Origin: a virus
IMG/VR virus record: IMGVR_UViG_3300030107_003563
Span: 1 to 53,900 of that record
Strand: one strand, 5' to 3'
Length of the DNA stretch: 53,900 nt
The position numbers and the translations under genes are program-made. Positions 1 to 6,890 of this stretch are shown one piece after another. Under the pieces are notes generated by a model. The model saw only the letters and a program-made list of their open reading frames with translations. It did not search any database and had not been told where the DNA came from. Each line of letters starts with the position of its first letter. The first letter of the stretch is position 1.

Positions 1-574
1 AAAACTCATATCCAAACAGTTTGCTGTATATATAGGCTTGTGAGTCATAGTTATACTTTGACGCTGACCATTGAAATCTCTCAATGTCTGCTGTTGTTTT
101 TAAATCAATAATTAACTTTTCTTCATGATTAACAATATCCGCTTTACCTTTCCATTTATTACCGAATAACTCTGTGATCATTGGAACCTCGTATTCTTTC
201 CATGCTTTTTCACCATTATTTATAATAAGGTCTCTACATATATCATTATCATATAGCTTTGTTCTCATTAATTCAATTTGATCTACTTCGTGTTGCAGTA
301 GACATAGTTCGCCACCAGCAACATCTTTATAGGCCTTGGTATTTCTAGTAGTTGACTTAACAACTTTGTATTTTTCTAGCTTATCGGGTTCTAGAATACA
401 CGTATGGAAATACCCACCAACTAAAAACGCAGGAGATGGCTTGCTTGGTTCGAAGGCTCTTAATGGATCTTTTAATAATCTACCAACATGTGAGTTGGAT
501 AAAAATTGATTACCAAATTCACCATAATAGTCTTCATCATTTTTTAACTTCTGTAGTATCTTTTCTTTTTTCAT
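1..574 (-). CDS. PD-(D/E)XK exonuclease, RecE/Cas4-like (3' end outside window)
   Basis: The gene runs off the left edge, so only the first ~191 codons are visible. The visible C-terminal half carries a PD-(D/E)XK nuclease core: GKADIV, then KLIIDLKTT (the D...(D/E)xK strand pair), then the downstream helix YNYDSQAYIYSKLF that fits the QxxxY motif of RecB/RecE/Cas4-type nucleases. The N-terminal part (SNSHVGRLLKDP, FLVGGYFHTCILEP) resembles the phage exodeoxyribonuclease VIII-like family. The start is the ATG at 574, which overlaps the end of the ERF gene by 38 bases. Such nucleases resect double-stranded ends to give single strands for an annealing protein, which fits the ERF neighbour. Assignment to the fold is strong; the exact family is inferred. 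Confidence 0.85.
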   Translation of the reverse strand, partial: MKKEKILQKLKNDEDYYGEFGNQFLSNSHVGRLLKDPLRAFEPSKPSPAFLVGGYFHTCILEPDKLEKYKVVKSTTRNTKAYKDVAGGELCLLQHEVDQIELMRTKLYDNDICRDLIINNGEKAWKEYEVPMITELFGNKWKGKADIVNHEEKLIIDLKTTADIERFQWSASKYNYDSQAYIYSKLFGYEF

Positions 575-1133
575 TTTCTAATAATAAGTTTTGTTCTTGA
601 ACTACTGTTAGTTGATATTTAGATTTTATAGCATCAACCTCTCCTCCTGCGGCTACATATTCAATAGCTTTTTTCATTTGTGCTTCAGTTATCTTAGGTT
701 TAGCCGCTTGTTTGATTTTATTAACTACATTGGATTTTTTACCATGATCATTAGTAGCATCCGCGTCTTCAGTGTCATCAATTAAAAATAGATTACCCAA
801 CGCATATTTCTTACCATAAGAAGATGCGGCTCCAAATTGTTGAGCGGTTTGCATACCTTTTTGATTAAGGTCTACACCTACTATAGCGGTCGCGTGTATA
901 GCATTTTCGCCATCTGATATTGTTGCTGTTGATTTAATTGTTGGAACAGGGTCGTGTGCTATCATGTCCTCTTTAAGAGTAACCGTGACGCCTTGCTCCA
1001 TTAAGAAAGGCTTTGTAGCCTCTAAGATGTCTTCTGCTTTACGGAAATAGTATTTTCCAAAGCTATTATATGAAGACTTTTTTGCTTTTAGCTTAGTCTG
1101 AATGACTGCTAGTTTTTGGTTTAATTCTTTCAT
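537..1133 (-). CDS. ERF-family single-strand annealing protein
   Basis: A 198-residue protein of the ERF superfamily. Visible signatures are FGKYYFRKAEDILEATKPFL near residues 25-45 and QFGAASSYGKKYALGNLF followed by an acidic DDTEDAD stretch around residues 100-130, which matches the conserved ERF core. ERF proteins anneal complementary single strands during phage recombination and concatemer formation. It is encoded just upstream of the PD-(D/E)XK exonuclease with a 38-base overlap, making a Red/RecET-like pair. The C-terminal ~60 residues are lysine-rich and variable, as is usual in this family. No promoter motif is seen in the 62-base gap to the sigma gene. Confidence 0.9.
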   Translation of the reverse strand: MKELNQKLAVIQTKLKAKKSSYNSFGKYYFRKAEDILEATKPFLMEQGVTVTLKEDMIAHDPVPTIKSTATISDGENAIHATAIVGVDLNQKGMQTAQQFGAASSYGKKYALGNLFLIDDTEDADATNDHGKKSNVVNKIKQAAKPKITEAQMKKAIEYVAAGGEVDAIKSKYQLTVVQEQNLLLENEKRKDTTEVKK

Positions 1134-1195
1134 AATTTTGGTCTTTTGGTGTATATGTATAATTACACGTTTTTATTTAAATTTACATTAGTAAC

Positions 1196-1954
1196 TTACA
1201 GGAAATCAAGCACTTGCGAGTGATCTACGTTTTCTATTAATTTATCTACTGCTTGCTTTTTTAACTGTGAAATACGCACATAAGCACTACTACCTTCTAT
1301 ACTTAAATGCTTAGCTATTTCAGCAGCAGAATGTTTGTCACAATTAAGTCCATAACTCATTCTTAAAACTTCATATTCTTTAATTGTTAAATGTTGTTTT
1401 AATAAAGATGTTAAATATGCGTTCATCATTTCTATATTGTATGGTTCTGTTTCGTCAGGTATTTCGTAAACAGAGTTATCGTCTTCATTTAATCCAGCAT
1501 CTAAACTTAAAAATACTGAATTAAAAAACATTGCAACTGTTTTCTTATCTTTACCAAAGCTTTTTCTTATTTCATTTAATTTATGCTCGGGTATTCTTAT
1601 ACTACCTCTGTTTATATCTATACCTCTTCGTATTGCCCCTTTAATACGTTTTGAAAAGAAAGATTTTAATGTTTTTTCCATATCGTCAGACTCTAAAAGT
1701 CTTTCCATATCTAATCTTTGAACTGCTTTTACTAAACCAAAACTTCCTTCTTGTATAAGGTCTAATATAGACATGCAACCACTAGCTTGTTGGGATGTTG
1801 CAAACTTTCTAGCTATGTTTTCTACTAAAGGTAAAAACTTTATTTCAAGTTCTTTAGTTGTGTATTCGTGCCATTGTTTTTTAGGTAAGCGTTTAATTGC
1901 TTTTTCTACATCATTTTTGTATCTAATATAGTTTTGTACATTGTAATATTTCAT
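1196..1954 (-). CDS. Phage-encoded sigma-70 family RNA polymerase sigma factor
   Basis: A 252-residue sigma factor. Region 2 spans about residues 40-112, with the core-binding helix ILDLIQEGSFGLVKAVQRLD and the following KRIKGAIRRGI. A short region-3-like RIPEH follows at about 120. Region 4 spans about 189-240, with LTIKEYEVLRMSYGL leading into a helix-turn-helix (SAAEIAKHLS...AYVRISQLKK). All parts needed to redirect host RNA polymerase are present, so this is not a remnant. It sits in the early minus-strand module, which contains five copies of a promoter-like motif unlike the usual Bacteroidota TTG / TAnnTTTG promoter; recognition of that motif by this protein is an inference. Confidence 0.93.
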   Translation of the reverse strand: MKYYNVQNYIRYKNDVEKAIKRLPKKQWHEYTTKELEIKFLPLVENIARKFATSQQASGCMSILDLIQEGSFGLVKAVQRLDMERLLESDDMEKTLKSFFSKRIKGAIRRGIDINRGSIRIPEHKLNEIRKSFGKDKKTVAMFFNSVFLSLDAGLNEDDNSVYEIPDETEPYNIEMMNAYLTSLLKQHLTIKEYEVLRMSYGLNCDKHSAAEIAKHLSIEGSSAYVRISQLKKQAVDKLIENVDHSQVLDFL

Positions 1955-1965
1955 TAGTATTGTTT

Positions 1966-2076
1966 TTATTTATTAAATGGTTTTGATCTTACTACTTTAT
2001 CTCTTTTCATTCTCTTGAGCGTCCATAAAATATCTGTTAATAATTTAAATAATTGTTCTTCTTGTTTTCCTGTCAT
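1966..2076 (-). CDS. Small unknown protein, 36 aa
   Basis: A 36-codon frame beginning MTGKQEEQLFKLLTDILWTL, ending in basic residues and TAA. Its ATG overlaps the stop of the helix-turn-helix gene upstream by four bases, the classic translational-coupling arrangement. It is followed 11 bases later by the sigma gene. The N-terminal half forms an amphipathic helix. No family is recognised. Position between a putative regulator and the sigma factor would suit a small regulator, but that is a guess. Confidence 0.6.
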   Translation of the reverse strand: MTGKQEEQLFKLLTDILWTLKRMKRDKVVRSKPFNK

Positions 2077-2687
2077 AATTGCTTGTTTAATAATTCTTTT
2101 TCTCTTTTTAATTCTTCACACATGTTTCTATGTATGGTTCTAGTTGAGCAGTCTAACAAACCTGCTATTCTACTTATTGTAATTTTTTTACCCATATCAT
2201 TCATGTCTAACATACATTGGTAAATATCATCGGCATGTATACGTTTAGATCTACCTATTAATTCACCTACAACTCTAAGTTTTTCTTCTTTAGATAACCT
2301 GTTGCCATATTTAAATATTACTTTACGTAGTTTATTTTTTGGAGGTTCTTCTAGGTCTAACATACTAACTTCATATACTATTTTTCTTAGTAATTCAGCA
2401 TGTATAGTAAAGCTAGTAAACCCATTTGGTTTATGAGCTATAACCTCTGCTATTTTCATAAACTCATCTTGATCAAGTTGAGGATTTAAATACCATAAAA
2501 CTAGTAAATGCCATTTAAGAGATTTAAAAGTAGTTATTTTTGCTTTACTATTAAACAAATGATAACACTCATGTGTACCATTAAGATAAAACATATAACA
2601 TTCATTCTCTTGGTCTGGTTTATCAGTTATTGGGTCTCGTCTATAGACGATGCGGTTATTATTAAAATAATTTAAGTTACGTGACAT
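2073..2687 (-). CDS. Unknown protein with C-terminal helix-turn-helix
   Basis: A 204-residue protein. The first ~165 residues have no recognised domain. Residues ~169-204 read as a helix-turn-helix (ITISRIAGLLDCSTRTIHRN followed by a basic, acidic helix), similar to the DNA-binding part of phage replication or regulatory proteins. It lies directly upstream of the 36-residue gene and the sigma factor, and downstream of the denV-like cluster. A role in replication initiation or early transcription control is plausible, and the sequence does not decide between them. Confidence 0.75.
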   Translation of the reverse strand: MSRNLNYFNNNRIVYRRDPITDKPDQENECYMFYLNGTHECYHLFNSKAKITTFKSLKWHLLVLWYLNPQLDQDEFMKIAEVIAHKPNGFTSFTIHAELLRKIVYEVSMLDLEEPPKNKLRKVIFKYGNRLSKEEKLRVVGELIGRSKRIHADDIYQCMLDMNDMGKKITISRIAGLLDCSTRTIHRNMCEELKREKELLNKQL

Positions 2688-2694
2688 TAGCCTA

Positions 2695-2838
2695 TTACTC
2701 TTTATATTTAGGGGCTGTTGTCACAGTCCCCTCTGGTTTTAATGTTTTTAAAATAATTACTGTTCTATCAGGATAATCAATATTACCATATTTTTTATCT
2801 ACCCATTGTTTTATTCTATTTCTTAGGTTTTCGTTCAT
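2695..2838 (-). CDS. Small unknown protein, 47 aa
   Basis: A 47-codon frame beginning MNENLRNRIKQWVDKKYGNI and ending TTAPKYKE. The start overlaps the 3' end of the pyrimidine-dimer glycosylase gene by 23 bases, and the stop lies seven bases before the start of the helix-turn-helix gene, so it fills the gap exactly. It is charged, has no membrane segment, and no family is recognised. Confidence 0.6.
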   Translation of the reverse strand: MNENLRNRIKQWVDKKYGNIDYPDRTVIILKTLKPEGTVTTAPKYKE

Positions 2839-3178
2839 CTATTCTTTGTTTTATTATTTTTATATCATTTGCTTCTACAGTATAATCATTCATTAATTCT
2901 TGTGGTACTTTATCCCATGCGCCTATATAATTCTGTACATTAAATCCTCGTTTAATACATTCGTTATACAGGCTAATATATCTATTTTTAAGATATAACA
3001 GTTTATTATAAAAGAACTTAACGTGACCAGTACCTAATTTAAATTTATCAGGTATACCTTCCATATTATACTTGCCTTTGGCAATACAATTTGGTATACG
3101 TTTAATTTCTCTGTGTTCAGCTATTAAATGTTGATTAACTAAGTCAGCTGGCGGTATTCCTACATTTATTCTAGTCAT
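2816..3178 (-). CDS. denV: T4 endonuclease V-like pyrimidine dimer DNA glycosylase
   Basis: A 120-residue homologue of phage T4 DenV, a base-excision enzyme that cuts the glycosyl bond at cyclobutane pyrimidine dimers and then the strand. The N-terminus MTRIN gives Thr2, whose free amino group is the nucleophile in T4. QHLIAEHRE supplies Arg23 and Glu24, equivalent to T4 Arg22 and catalytic Glu23, and Arg27 matches T4 Arg26. The block LGTGHVKFFYNKL plus ECIKRGFNVQ matches the T4 core. It ends at about T4 residue 120 (KQRIDERKPKK), so the aromatic WYKYYGKA tail of T4, which takes part in dimer recognition, is absent. Repair of sunlight damage fits a surface-water phage. Confidence 0.9.
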   Translation of the reverse strand: MTRINVGIPPADLVNQHLIAEHREIKRIPNCIAKGKYNMEGIPDKFKLGTGHVKFFYNKLLYLKNRYISLYNECIKRGFNVQNYIGAWDKVPQELMNDYTVEANDIKIIKQRIDERKPKK

Positions 3179-3278
3179 ATTGTTGTTTTGCTAATTTTTC
3201 TATTACTTTTACTAGTTTAGTTAAGGCTTTAGTTAAGTCGCTAATGTCCTTATACATTTGTTGTTGATTTCTATTCAT
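3171..3278 (-). CDS. Small unknown protein, 35 aa, helical
   Basis: A 35-codon frame beginning MNRNQQQMYKDISDLTKALT and continuing with KLVKVIEKLAKQQ, a strongly amphipathic, probably coiled-coil helix. It overlaps the ligase stop by eight bases and the denV start by eight bases, so it is packed into the operon as a coupled gene. No family is recognised. Confidence 0.6.
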   Translation of the reverse strand: MNRNQQQMYKDISDLTKALTKLVKVIEKLAKQQYD

Positions 3279-4215
3279 AATCTCTAATACATTTAAATAA
3301 TGGGTGTCTATAACTACCCGCTTTAGTTCGTTCAAAATACGTGAACGTCGCTACACATCCAACCCATGTTTTCATTGTCTCAAAGTTTTCTTGTAAATAA
3401 TCAAACTTATCCATAACAGGCATACCAAATTCATTACCATCAGCATCTATAGCCATAAACTTACCAATAGTACCTTTACGCTTACCTTTACCTTCAACCC
3501 AAGAAGTTAATGTAGCTTCAGCGTCGTGAAAATCTTTAAATTTTCGTAATGACCAAGATCTACCACATTTATATACATCATTAGTACGCAATATAGAACC
3601 TTCATAACCTTCATTTAAATTATCTTGATGACAATCTTTAGCTTGTGCCTCTGTGTGCATTAATATAGTTGACACATGTTTAACACAATTGTTGCGTGGT
3701 ACAAATTTTGTAATAAATCTATTACGTTCATCAAATATTTTGGTTTCATCTATTATATCATAACAATGAAATTGCACGAGATCTTCTGATTCTAGCATGT
3801 CTATGTCATCGGGATTTTGTCTTCTGACCAAAGATATAATAGTCTCAAAATCGTCTCTTAGATCGTGATTATATAACTCACCATCAAGTATAACATTGGG
3901 GTGTTTTTGGAAGAAAGGAACTAAACTCTCAAGTATATGGTGCATATTTCTCCATTCTTTCCCCGTACGCGAATATGCTCTTACTACTGGAAGTCCCATG
4001 AATTCTTCAGATTGTATTAAACATCTAACACCGTCTAATTTTGGTTGCATAAATACATTTTGACTATAATCTATTGGTTTATCGCTTACTGGGTAAGCTA
4101 ACATTGGTTTCTTTCTCATTCCTTTTATTATTTTATCGTTTGAAAACACTATTTGAGGCATAAATGTCATAGCGACAGAGCCTAGTGTTATTTGTTTTAA
4201 GAATTGTCTTCTCAT
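3271..4215 (-). CDS. ATP-dependent DNA ligase with Tat-like N-terminal leader
   Basis: A 314-residue ATP-dependent ligase. The adenylation motif is KLDGVR with Lys59 as the nucleophile. Further motifs are VILDGELYN, EGYEGSILR and LRKFKDF, then an OB-fold-sized C-terminus (about 250-314). It would seal nicks in phage DNA. The oddity is the N-terminus: MRRQFLKQITLGSVAMTF is followed by a polar stretch, which reads as a twin-arginine (Tat) signal peptide (RRxFLK plus hydrophobic core). An alternative start at Met33 (MRKKPMLAY, base 4119) would give a normal-looking ligase without the leader. Overlap of the upstream ATGA with the preceding gene supports the long start. The ligase call is secure; export is speculative. 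Confidence 0.92.
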   Translation of the reverse strand: MRRQFLKQITLGSVAMTFMPQIVFSNDKIIKGMRKKPMLAYPVSDKPIDYSQNVFMQPKLDGVRCLIQSEEFMGLPVVRAYSRTGKEWRNMHHILESLVPFFQKHPNVILDGELYNHDLRDDFETIISLVRRQNPDDIDMLESEDLVQFHCYDIIDETKIFDERNRFITKFVPRNNCVKHVSTILMHTEAQAKDCHQDNLNEGYEGSILRTNDVYKCGRSWSLRKFKDFHDAEATLTSWVEGKGKRKGTIGKFMAIDADGNEFGMPVMDKFDYLQENFETMKTWVGCVATFTYFERTKAGSYRHPLFKCIRDYE

Positions 4216-4556
4216 TTATTATGTTTTCTTAATATTTTATTTACTTCGTCCATTCGTTGTTTTATAATAGCACATTTTTCGTATGCTTCGTCTTCTTTGA
4301 ATAAATTCATTAGTGTCATAAGCTTTGCAGCCTCACCTAACGCATTTTCTTCTTCAGTGAGTTCAAGATCTTCATAAGCCGTTGACCAAGCTATGTCAGA
4401 CTTGGACACATGGATAAACCAGTCTTCCATAGACTTAAGTTTTACCATACGGCTTACGATCTTGATTGCTAATGTGTTAAGACCTTCTTCGCCAACTTTA
4501 AGGTCATTAATTTTATCTAATATTTGTTTGTTTGTTACACGTTTATTATCCGTCAT
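4212..4556 (-). CDS. Unknown acidic/helical protein, 114 aa
   Basis: A 114-residue, mostly helical, charged protein with no recognised domain, signal peptide or membrane segment. Its stop overlaps the ligase start by four bases and its start overlaps the end of the upstream 120-residue gene by 11 bases. Promoter-like motif A lies across its start codon, so transcription from that motif would serve the ligase rather than this gene. Confidence 0.7.
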   Translation of the reverse strand: MTDNKRVTNKQILDKINDLKVGEEGLNTLAIKIVSRMVKLKSMEDWFIHVSKSDIAWSTAYEDLELTEEENALGEAAKLMTLMNLFKEDEAYEKCAIIKQRMDEVNKILRKHNK

Positions 4557-4574
4557 TGTTCGTATTTATTTTGT
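4543..4574 (-). promoter_or_regulatory. Promoter-like motif, copy A
   Basis: Read on the minus strand: ACAAAATAAATACGA, eight bases, GGATAATAAA. It matches the four other copies in both boxes and in the exact 8-base gap, with one change in the first box. It lies inside overlapping coding sequence, so it may be an internal promoter for the ligase and genes beyond, or a weaker chance match. Confidence 0.5.
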
Positions 4575-4908
4575 ATTTATCAATTAATTTCTGTGGTTCA
4601 CCTACGAATATACATTCAAAGTCATCACCATCACCATAACCTGCGAATATACTTATCCACGCGGCTTTACCTGGCGCCTGCCATACATAATATATGTACT
4701 CAAGATCGCCATGTCTAGCGTCAAGACGTTCTATTTCCCAACCTTCTACTTTGGTATATTTTTCTAAAGACTCTGCTATCTCTACACCTAATCCTTCTGG
4801 ATAACCATCACTGTGATTATAGAACTGCGCGTGTATAACATTTGGATGCTCGTTAAATGACACACCAACTTCTCTTGTTGCAAATCTAATCTGTGCTCTT
4901 GTGCTCAT
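4546..4908 (-). CDS. Conserved phage protein of unknown function, 120 aa
   Basis: A 120-residue soluble protein beginning MSTRAQIRFATREVGVSFNE. Features include NHSDGYPEGLG near residues 31-41, a DLEYIYYVWQAPGKAAW strand-rich block near 68-84 and the acidic turn GDGDDFECIF. This pattern (MSTRAQI..., YNHSDGYPEGLG) is familiar to me from phage proteins of unknown function; I cannot assign an activity. It overlaps both neighbours (11 and 23 bases), consistent with one operon from motif B. Confidence 0.8.
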   Translation of the reverse strand: MSTRAQIRFATREVGVSFNEHPNVIHAQFYNHSDGYPEGLGVEIAESLEKYTKVEGWEIERLDARHGDLEYIYYVWQAPGKAAWISIFAGYGDGDDFECIFVGEPQKLIDKYKINTNNDG

Positions 4909-5170
4909 AATATTTCATTTTTAATGTTTCTATAATATTTCTACCTGTCGCTGTGTGAAAACCATAATTATGTGTATGTAATGCTGGTATTGGATCATTA
5001 AAGAATAACAATCTCATAAAATCTAATGCCTTTAATTCTTCATTAAATTCATTATTAAACTTTATAGCCATATCATTACAAGCTGCTGATATACAATCAG
5101 GACAATGTATTAGCTCTTCGTCTGATCTATAAGACATATAGTCTCTCACTTGTTTACTTGTTAATTTCAT
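4886..5170 (-). CDS. Unknown protein, 94 aa
   Basis: A 94-residue protein with the cysteine pair HCPDCISAAC at about residues 22-31 and a histidine cluster LHTHNYGFH near 64-72. The arrangement could bind a metal but does not match a zinc finger I can name. It overlaps the upstream gene by four bases and the downstream gene by 23, so it is part of the operon starting at 5571. Confidence 0.75.
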   Translation of the reverse strand: MKLTSKQVRDYMSYRSDEELIHCPDCISAACNDMAIKFNNEFNEELKALDFMRLLFFNDPIPALHTHNYGFHTATGRNIIETLKMKYYEHKSTD

Positions 5171-5571
5171 TGTTGTAATTTTTCTACTGGGTGATTATCT
5201 GGTTCTGTTGTATCTAATTCCTCAGGGCACTTAGCTTCTTTAAATAGTTTACATACATTATTAACTATTTGCTCTGTTAATTCATAAGAACAAGATAAGT
5301 CAACGCTTTCAACATATACCTTACCATCATATTCCATACCAAACTCAAATTCATAGTTATCATTATTGCTAAAGTCAAAACCTTCAACGGCTTTTTCTAT
5401 AGCATTGTGAATATTATCAATCATCATTGGTGTAATTTCTGGTTTATTAATATCTTCAATTTGCTTTTCTAATTCTGCTATTTGATTTTGATACTCTCTA
5501 ACTTTATCGTTAGTTTCGCTTTGCAACAACTTTAATGCTGCCATGTTTGTTTCTAATTGTTCTTTTGTCAT
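5167..5571 (-). CDS. Unknown coiled-coil protein, 134 aa
   Basis: A 134-residue acidic protein. Residues 1-45 form a coiled coil (MTKEQLETNMAALKLLQSE and on). The remainder is strand-rich and acidic (FDFSNNDNYEFEFGMEYDG). No family is recognised. It is the first gene downstream of promoter-like motif B, whose GGATAATA box ends about 20 bases before the ATG, so the leader would be very short. Confidence 0.75.
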   Translation of the reverse strand: MTKEQLETNMAALKLLQSETNDKVREYQNQIAELEKQIEDINKPEITPMMIDNIHNAIEKAVEGFDFSNNDNYEFEFGMEYDGKVYVESVDLSCSYELTEQIVNNVCKLFKEAKCPEELDTTEPDNHPVEKLQQ

Positions 5572-5590
5572 GTTTTTATTATTTATTTAA

Positions 5591-5624
5591 TTATATTATC
5601 CGACTTACGTCGTATTTAGTTTGT
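5591..5624 (-). promoter_or_regulatory. Promoter-like motif, copy B
   Basis: Minus strand: ACAAACTAAATACGA, eight bases, GGATAATATAA, placed about 20 bases before the ATG of the 134-residue gene. This full match to the consensus, in a non-coding gap and in the right direction, is good support for a real promoter. It probably drives the 5571-to-left operon. Confidence 0.75.
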
Positions 5625-5631
5625 AATAAAA

Positions 5632-5824
5632 CGAGGTCGGGCAGGTGTGGTTCTTTGCTTTATCCTGCCGTTCTGCCAAGTGAGTAAGATCGCTATATGA
5701 GTTAGTGGGCTACTGTCTTGCAGATTTATGCGCTAACTTCCAAGCGTACACGTCTCACGCGCTACCACCCTCACCTCGTATATTCACCTATGGTCTTTCG
5801 ACGAAGGGAATTATTCATACCATA
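5632..5824. ncRNA. Structured RNA island 1 (strand unknown)
   Basis: A non-coding stretch, visibly richer in G+C than its surroundings, enclosed by a terminal helix CGAGGT (5632-5637) with ACCTCG (5773-5778). Inside are GGCAGG with CCTGCC (around 5639-5665), GTTAG with CTAAC (around 5701-5737), and a small GCG/CGC helix. A second hairpin follows, TATGGT (5789-5794) with ACCATA (5819-5824), closing around a CTTT-CGAC-GAAG stem. It contains no open frame of note and lies between motif B and the 53-residue gene. No T-loop or known riboswitch core is seen, so the class is unknown. Structure is seen in the sequence; being transcribed is inferred. Confidence 0.5.
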
Positions 5825-5850
5825 TTGCGTATACTTTTACACCTTTAGGT

Positions 5851-6012
5851 TCACACATTAATATTTTTTTCTTTATTGGTTGTTCTTTTAATAGGCTTTT
5901 GTCCCAATATTTTGGATTCTTGCTGTTCAGTTTTCTTTTTTTCGTCATATTTTTCTATGTTTTTTAATAGTTTTTCGTTTTGATCTTCTTGTTTTCTAAA
6001 TAATCTTATCAT
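5851..6012 (-). CDS. Small basic unknown protein, 53 aa
   Basis: A 53-codon frame starting MIRLFRKQEDQNEKLLKNIE and ending TNKEKNINV. It is very rich in Lys, Glu and Gln and is likely one long helix with a basic tail. Its ATG is one base from the stop of the 164-residue gene upstream, so it is probably translated by coupling. No family is recognised. Confidence 0.6.
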   Translation of the reverse strand: MIRLFRKQEDQNEKLLKNIEKYDEKKKTEQQESKILGQKPIKRTTNKEKNINV

Positions 6013-6013
6013 A

Positions 6014-6508
6014 TTATAGTATTTTATGTCTTACTCCGTTTACTGTTACACTTACTTCTGTAACAAAATTATTAATTTCGTCAATTCTTTTTTGTACTTC
6101 ATCTTCATATTTCCATTTAGGTATAAAATTACCACTTGATAACATATTAGCTTGACCAATATAATAGTTTTTGAGACAAAAGGCTATTAAATATTCTAAT
6201 CTATCTTGCTCGTTTGGTATTAATATTCTTTCAATTGAGTAATATTTATATCCACTTGGAAATGATTTTTCAAAGTTTTTCTTAGTTTTATTTAGCTGCC
6301 AACTCGGAGAATATCCACCTGCTTTAGTACGCCTTACATAACCACTAGCAAAAGTCGCTACATGCATTTCACCTCCATATTGATCTTTCATTGGTAACTT
6401 AAATTCACGTGTACCATTTTTCTTTTGTCTTTCAGTTGTAACCTCTTGAATATCAAGGAATTGCAACATTCTTTCTATTTCTACGAAATTGTTAAATTGT
6501 TTCTTCAT
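6014..6508 (-). CDS. Unknown protein, 164 aa
   Basis: A 164-residue soluble protein with a basic, aromatic middle (YVRRTKAGGYSPSWQLNKTK, about residues 57-76). It has no signal peptide or membrane segment and no domain I recognise. It is flanked at one-base distances by two 53-residue genes, so all three should be co-expressed. Confidence 0.75.
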   Translation of the reverse strand: MKKQFNNFVEIERMLQFLDIQEVTTERQKKNGTREFKLPMKDQYGGEMHVATFASGYVRRTKAGGYSPSWQLNKTKKNFEKSFPSGYKYYSIERILIPNEQDRLEYLIAFCLKNYYIGQANMLSSGNFIPKWKYEDEVQKRIDEINNFVTEVSVTVNGVRHKIL

Positions 6509-6509
6509 A

Positions 6510-6671
6510 TTACTCTGTTATTATTTTGTTATTACTATGTATCATCCACTCGCAATTAGACAAGTTGTGACCTTTTTCTTCCATAAATTCTATTAATTCT
6601 TCTTCTTGAAGACGCACTTTGTATTGGTATACTCTACCATTTTCAAAATCTAGTATTGTTACATATTCCAT
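6510..6671 (-). CDS. Small unknown protein, 53 aa
   Basis: A 53-codon frame: MEYVTILDFENGRVYQYKVR opens with a beta-hairpin-like stretch, followed by an acidic helix and a C-terminal NCEWMIHSNN. The start gives a gap of only six bases to the zinc-ribbon gene upstream, and the stop lies one base before the 164-residue gene. Similar short beta-helix proteins are common in phage early regions; no function is assigned. Confidence 0.65.
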   Translation of the reverse strand: MEYVTILDFENGRVYQYKVRLQEEELIEFMEEKGHNLSNCEWMIHSNNKIITE

Positions 6672-6677
6672 ATTATA

Positions 6678-6890
6678 TTATTTTAATAGTGTTCCATAAC
6701 CTCTGCGTTGAGTCATCTTGGATATGCGAGCAGCATCACTCATCGACATGATTTGTATGCCGTTACCCGTTTTGTGATTGATTAGTGGCGCGCAACCATA
6801 TTGCTCTGTTGTAGAGCATTCAACACACACTTTATAGCCAAGATCGACTCTGCCTTGAGGTATTATATTATTACATTTACACTGCAACAT
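6678..6890 (-). CDS. Small zinc-ribbon-like protein, 70 aa
   Basis: A 70-residue protein with paired cysteines CKCNN near residues 4-8 and CVECSTTEQYGC near 22-33, the spacing expected for a small zinc ribbon. A conserved-looking basic tail follows (RISKMTQRRGYGTLLK). Phages often carry such small ribbons, sometimes as transcription modulators, but nothing here fixes the partner. It overlaps the upstream 63-residue gene by 14 bases. Confidence 0.75.
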   Translation of the reverse strand: MLQCKCNNIIPQGRVDLGYKVCVECSTTEQYGCAPLINHKTGNGIQIMSMSDAARISKMTQRRGYGTLLK

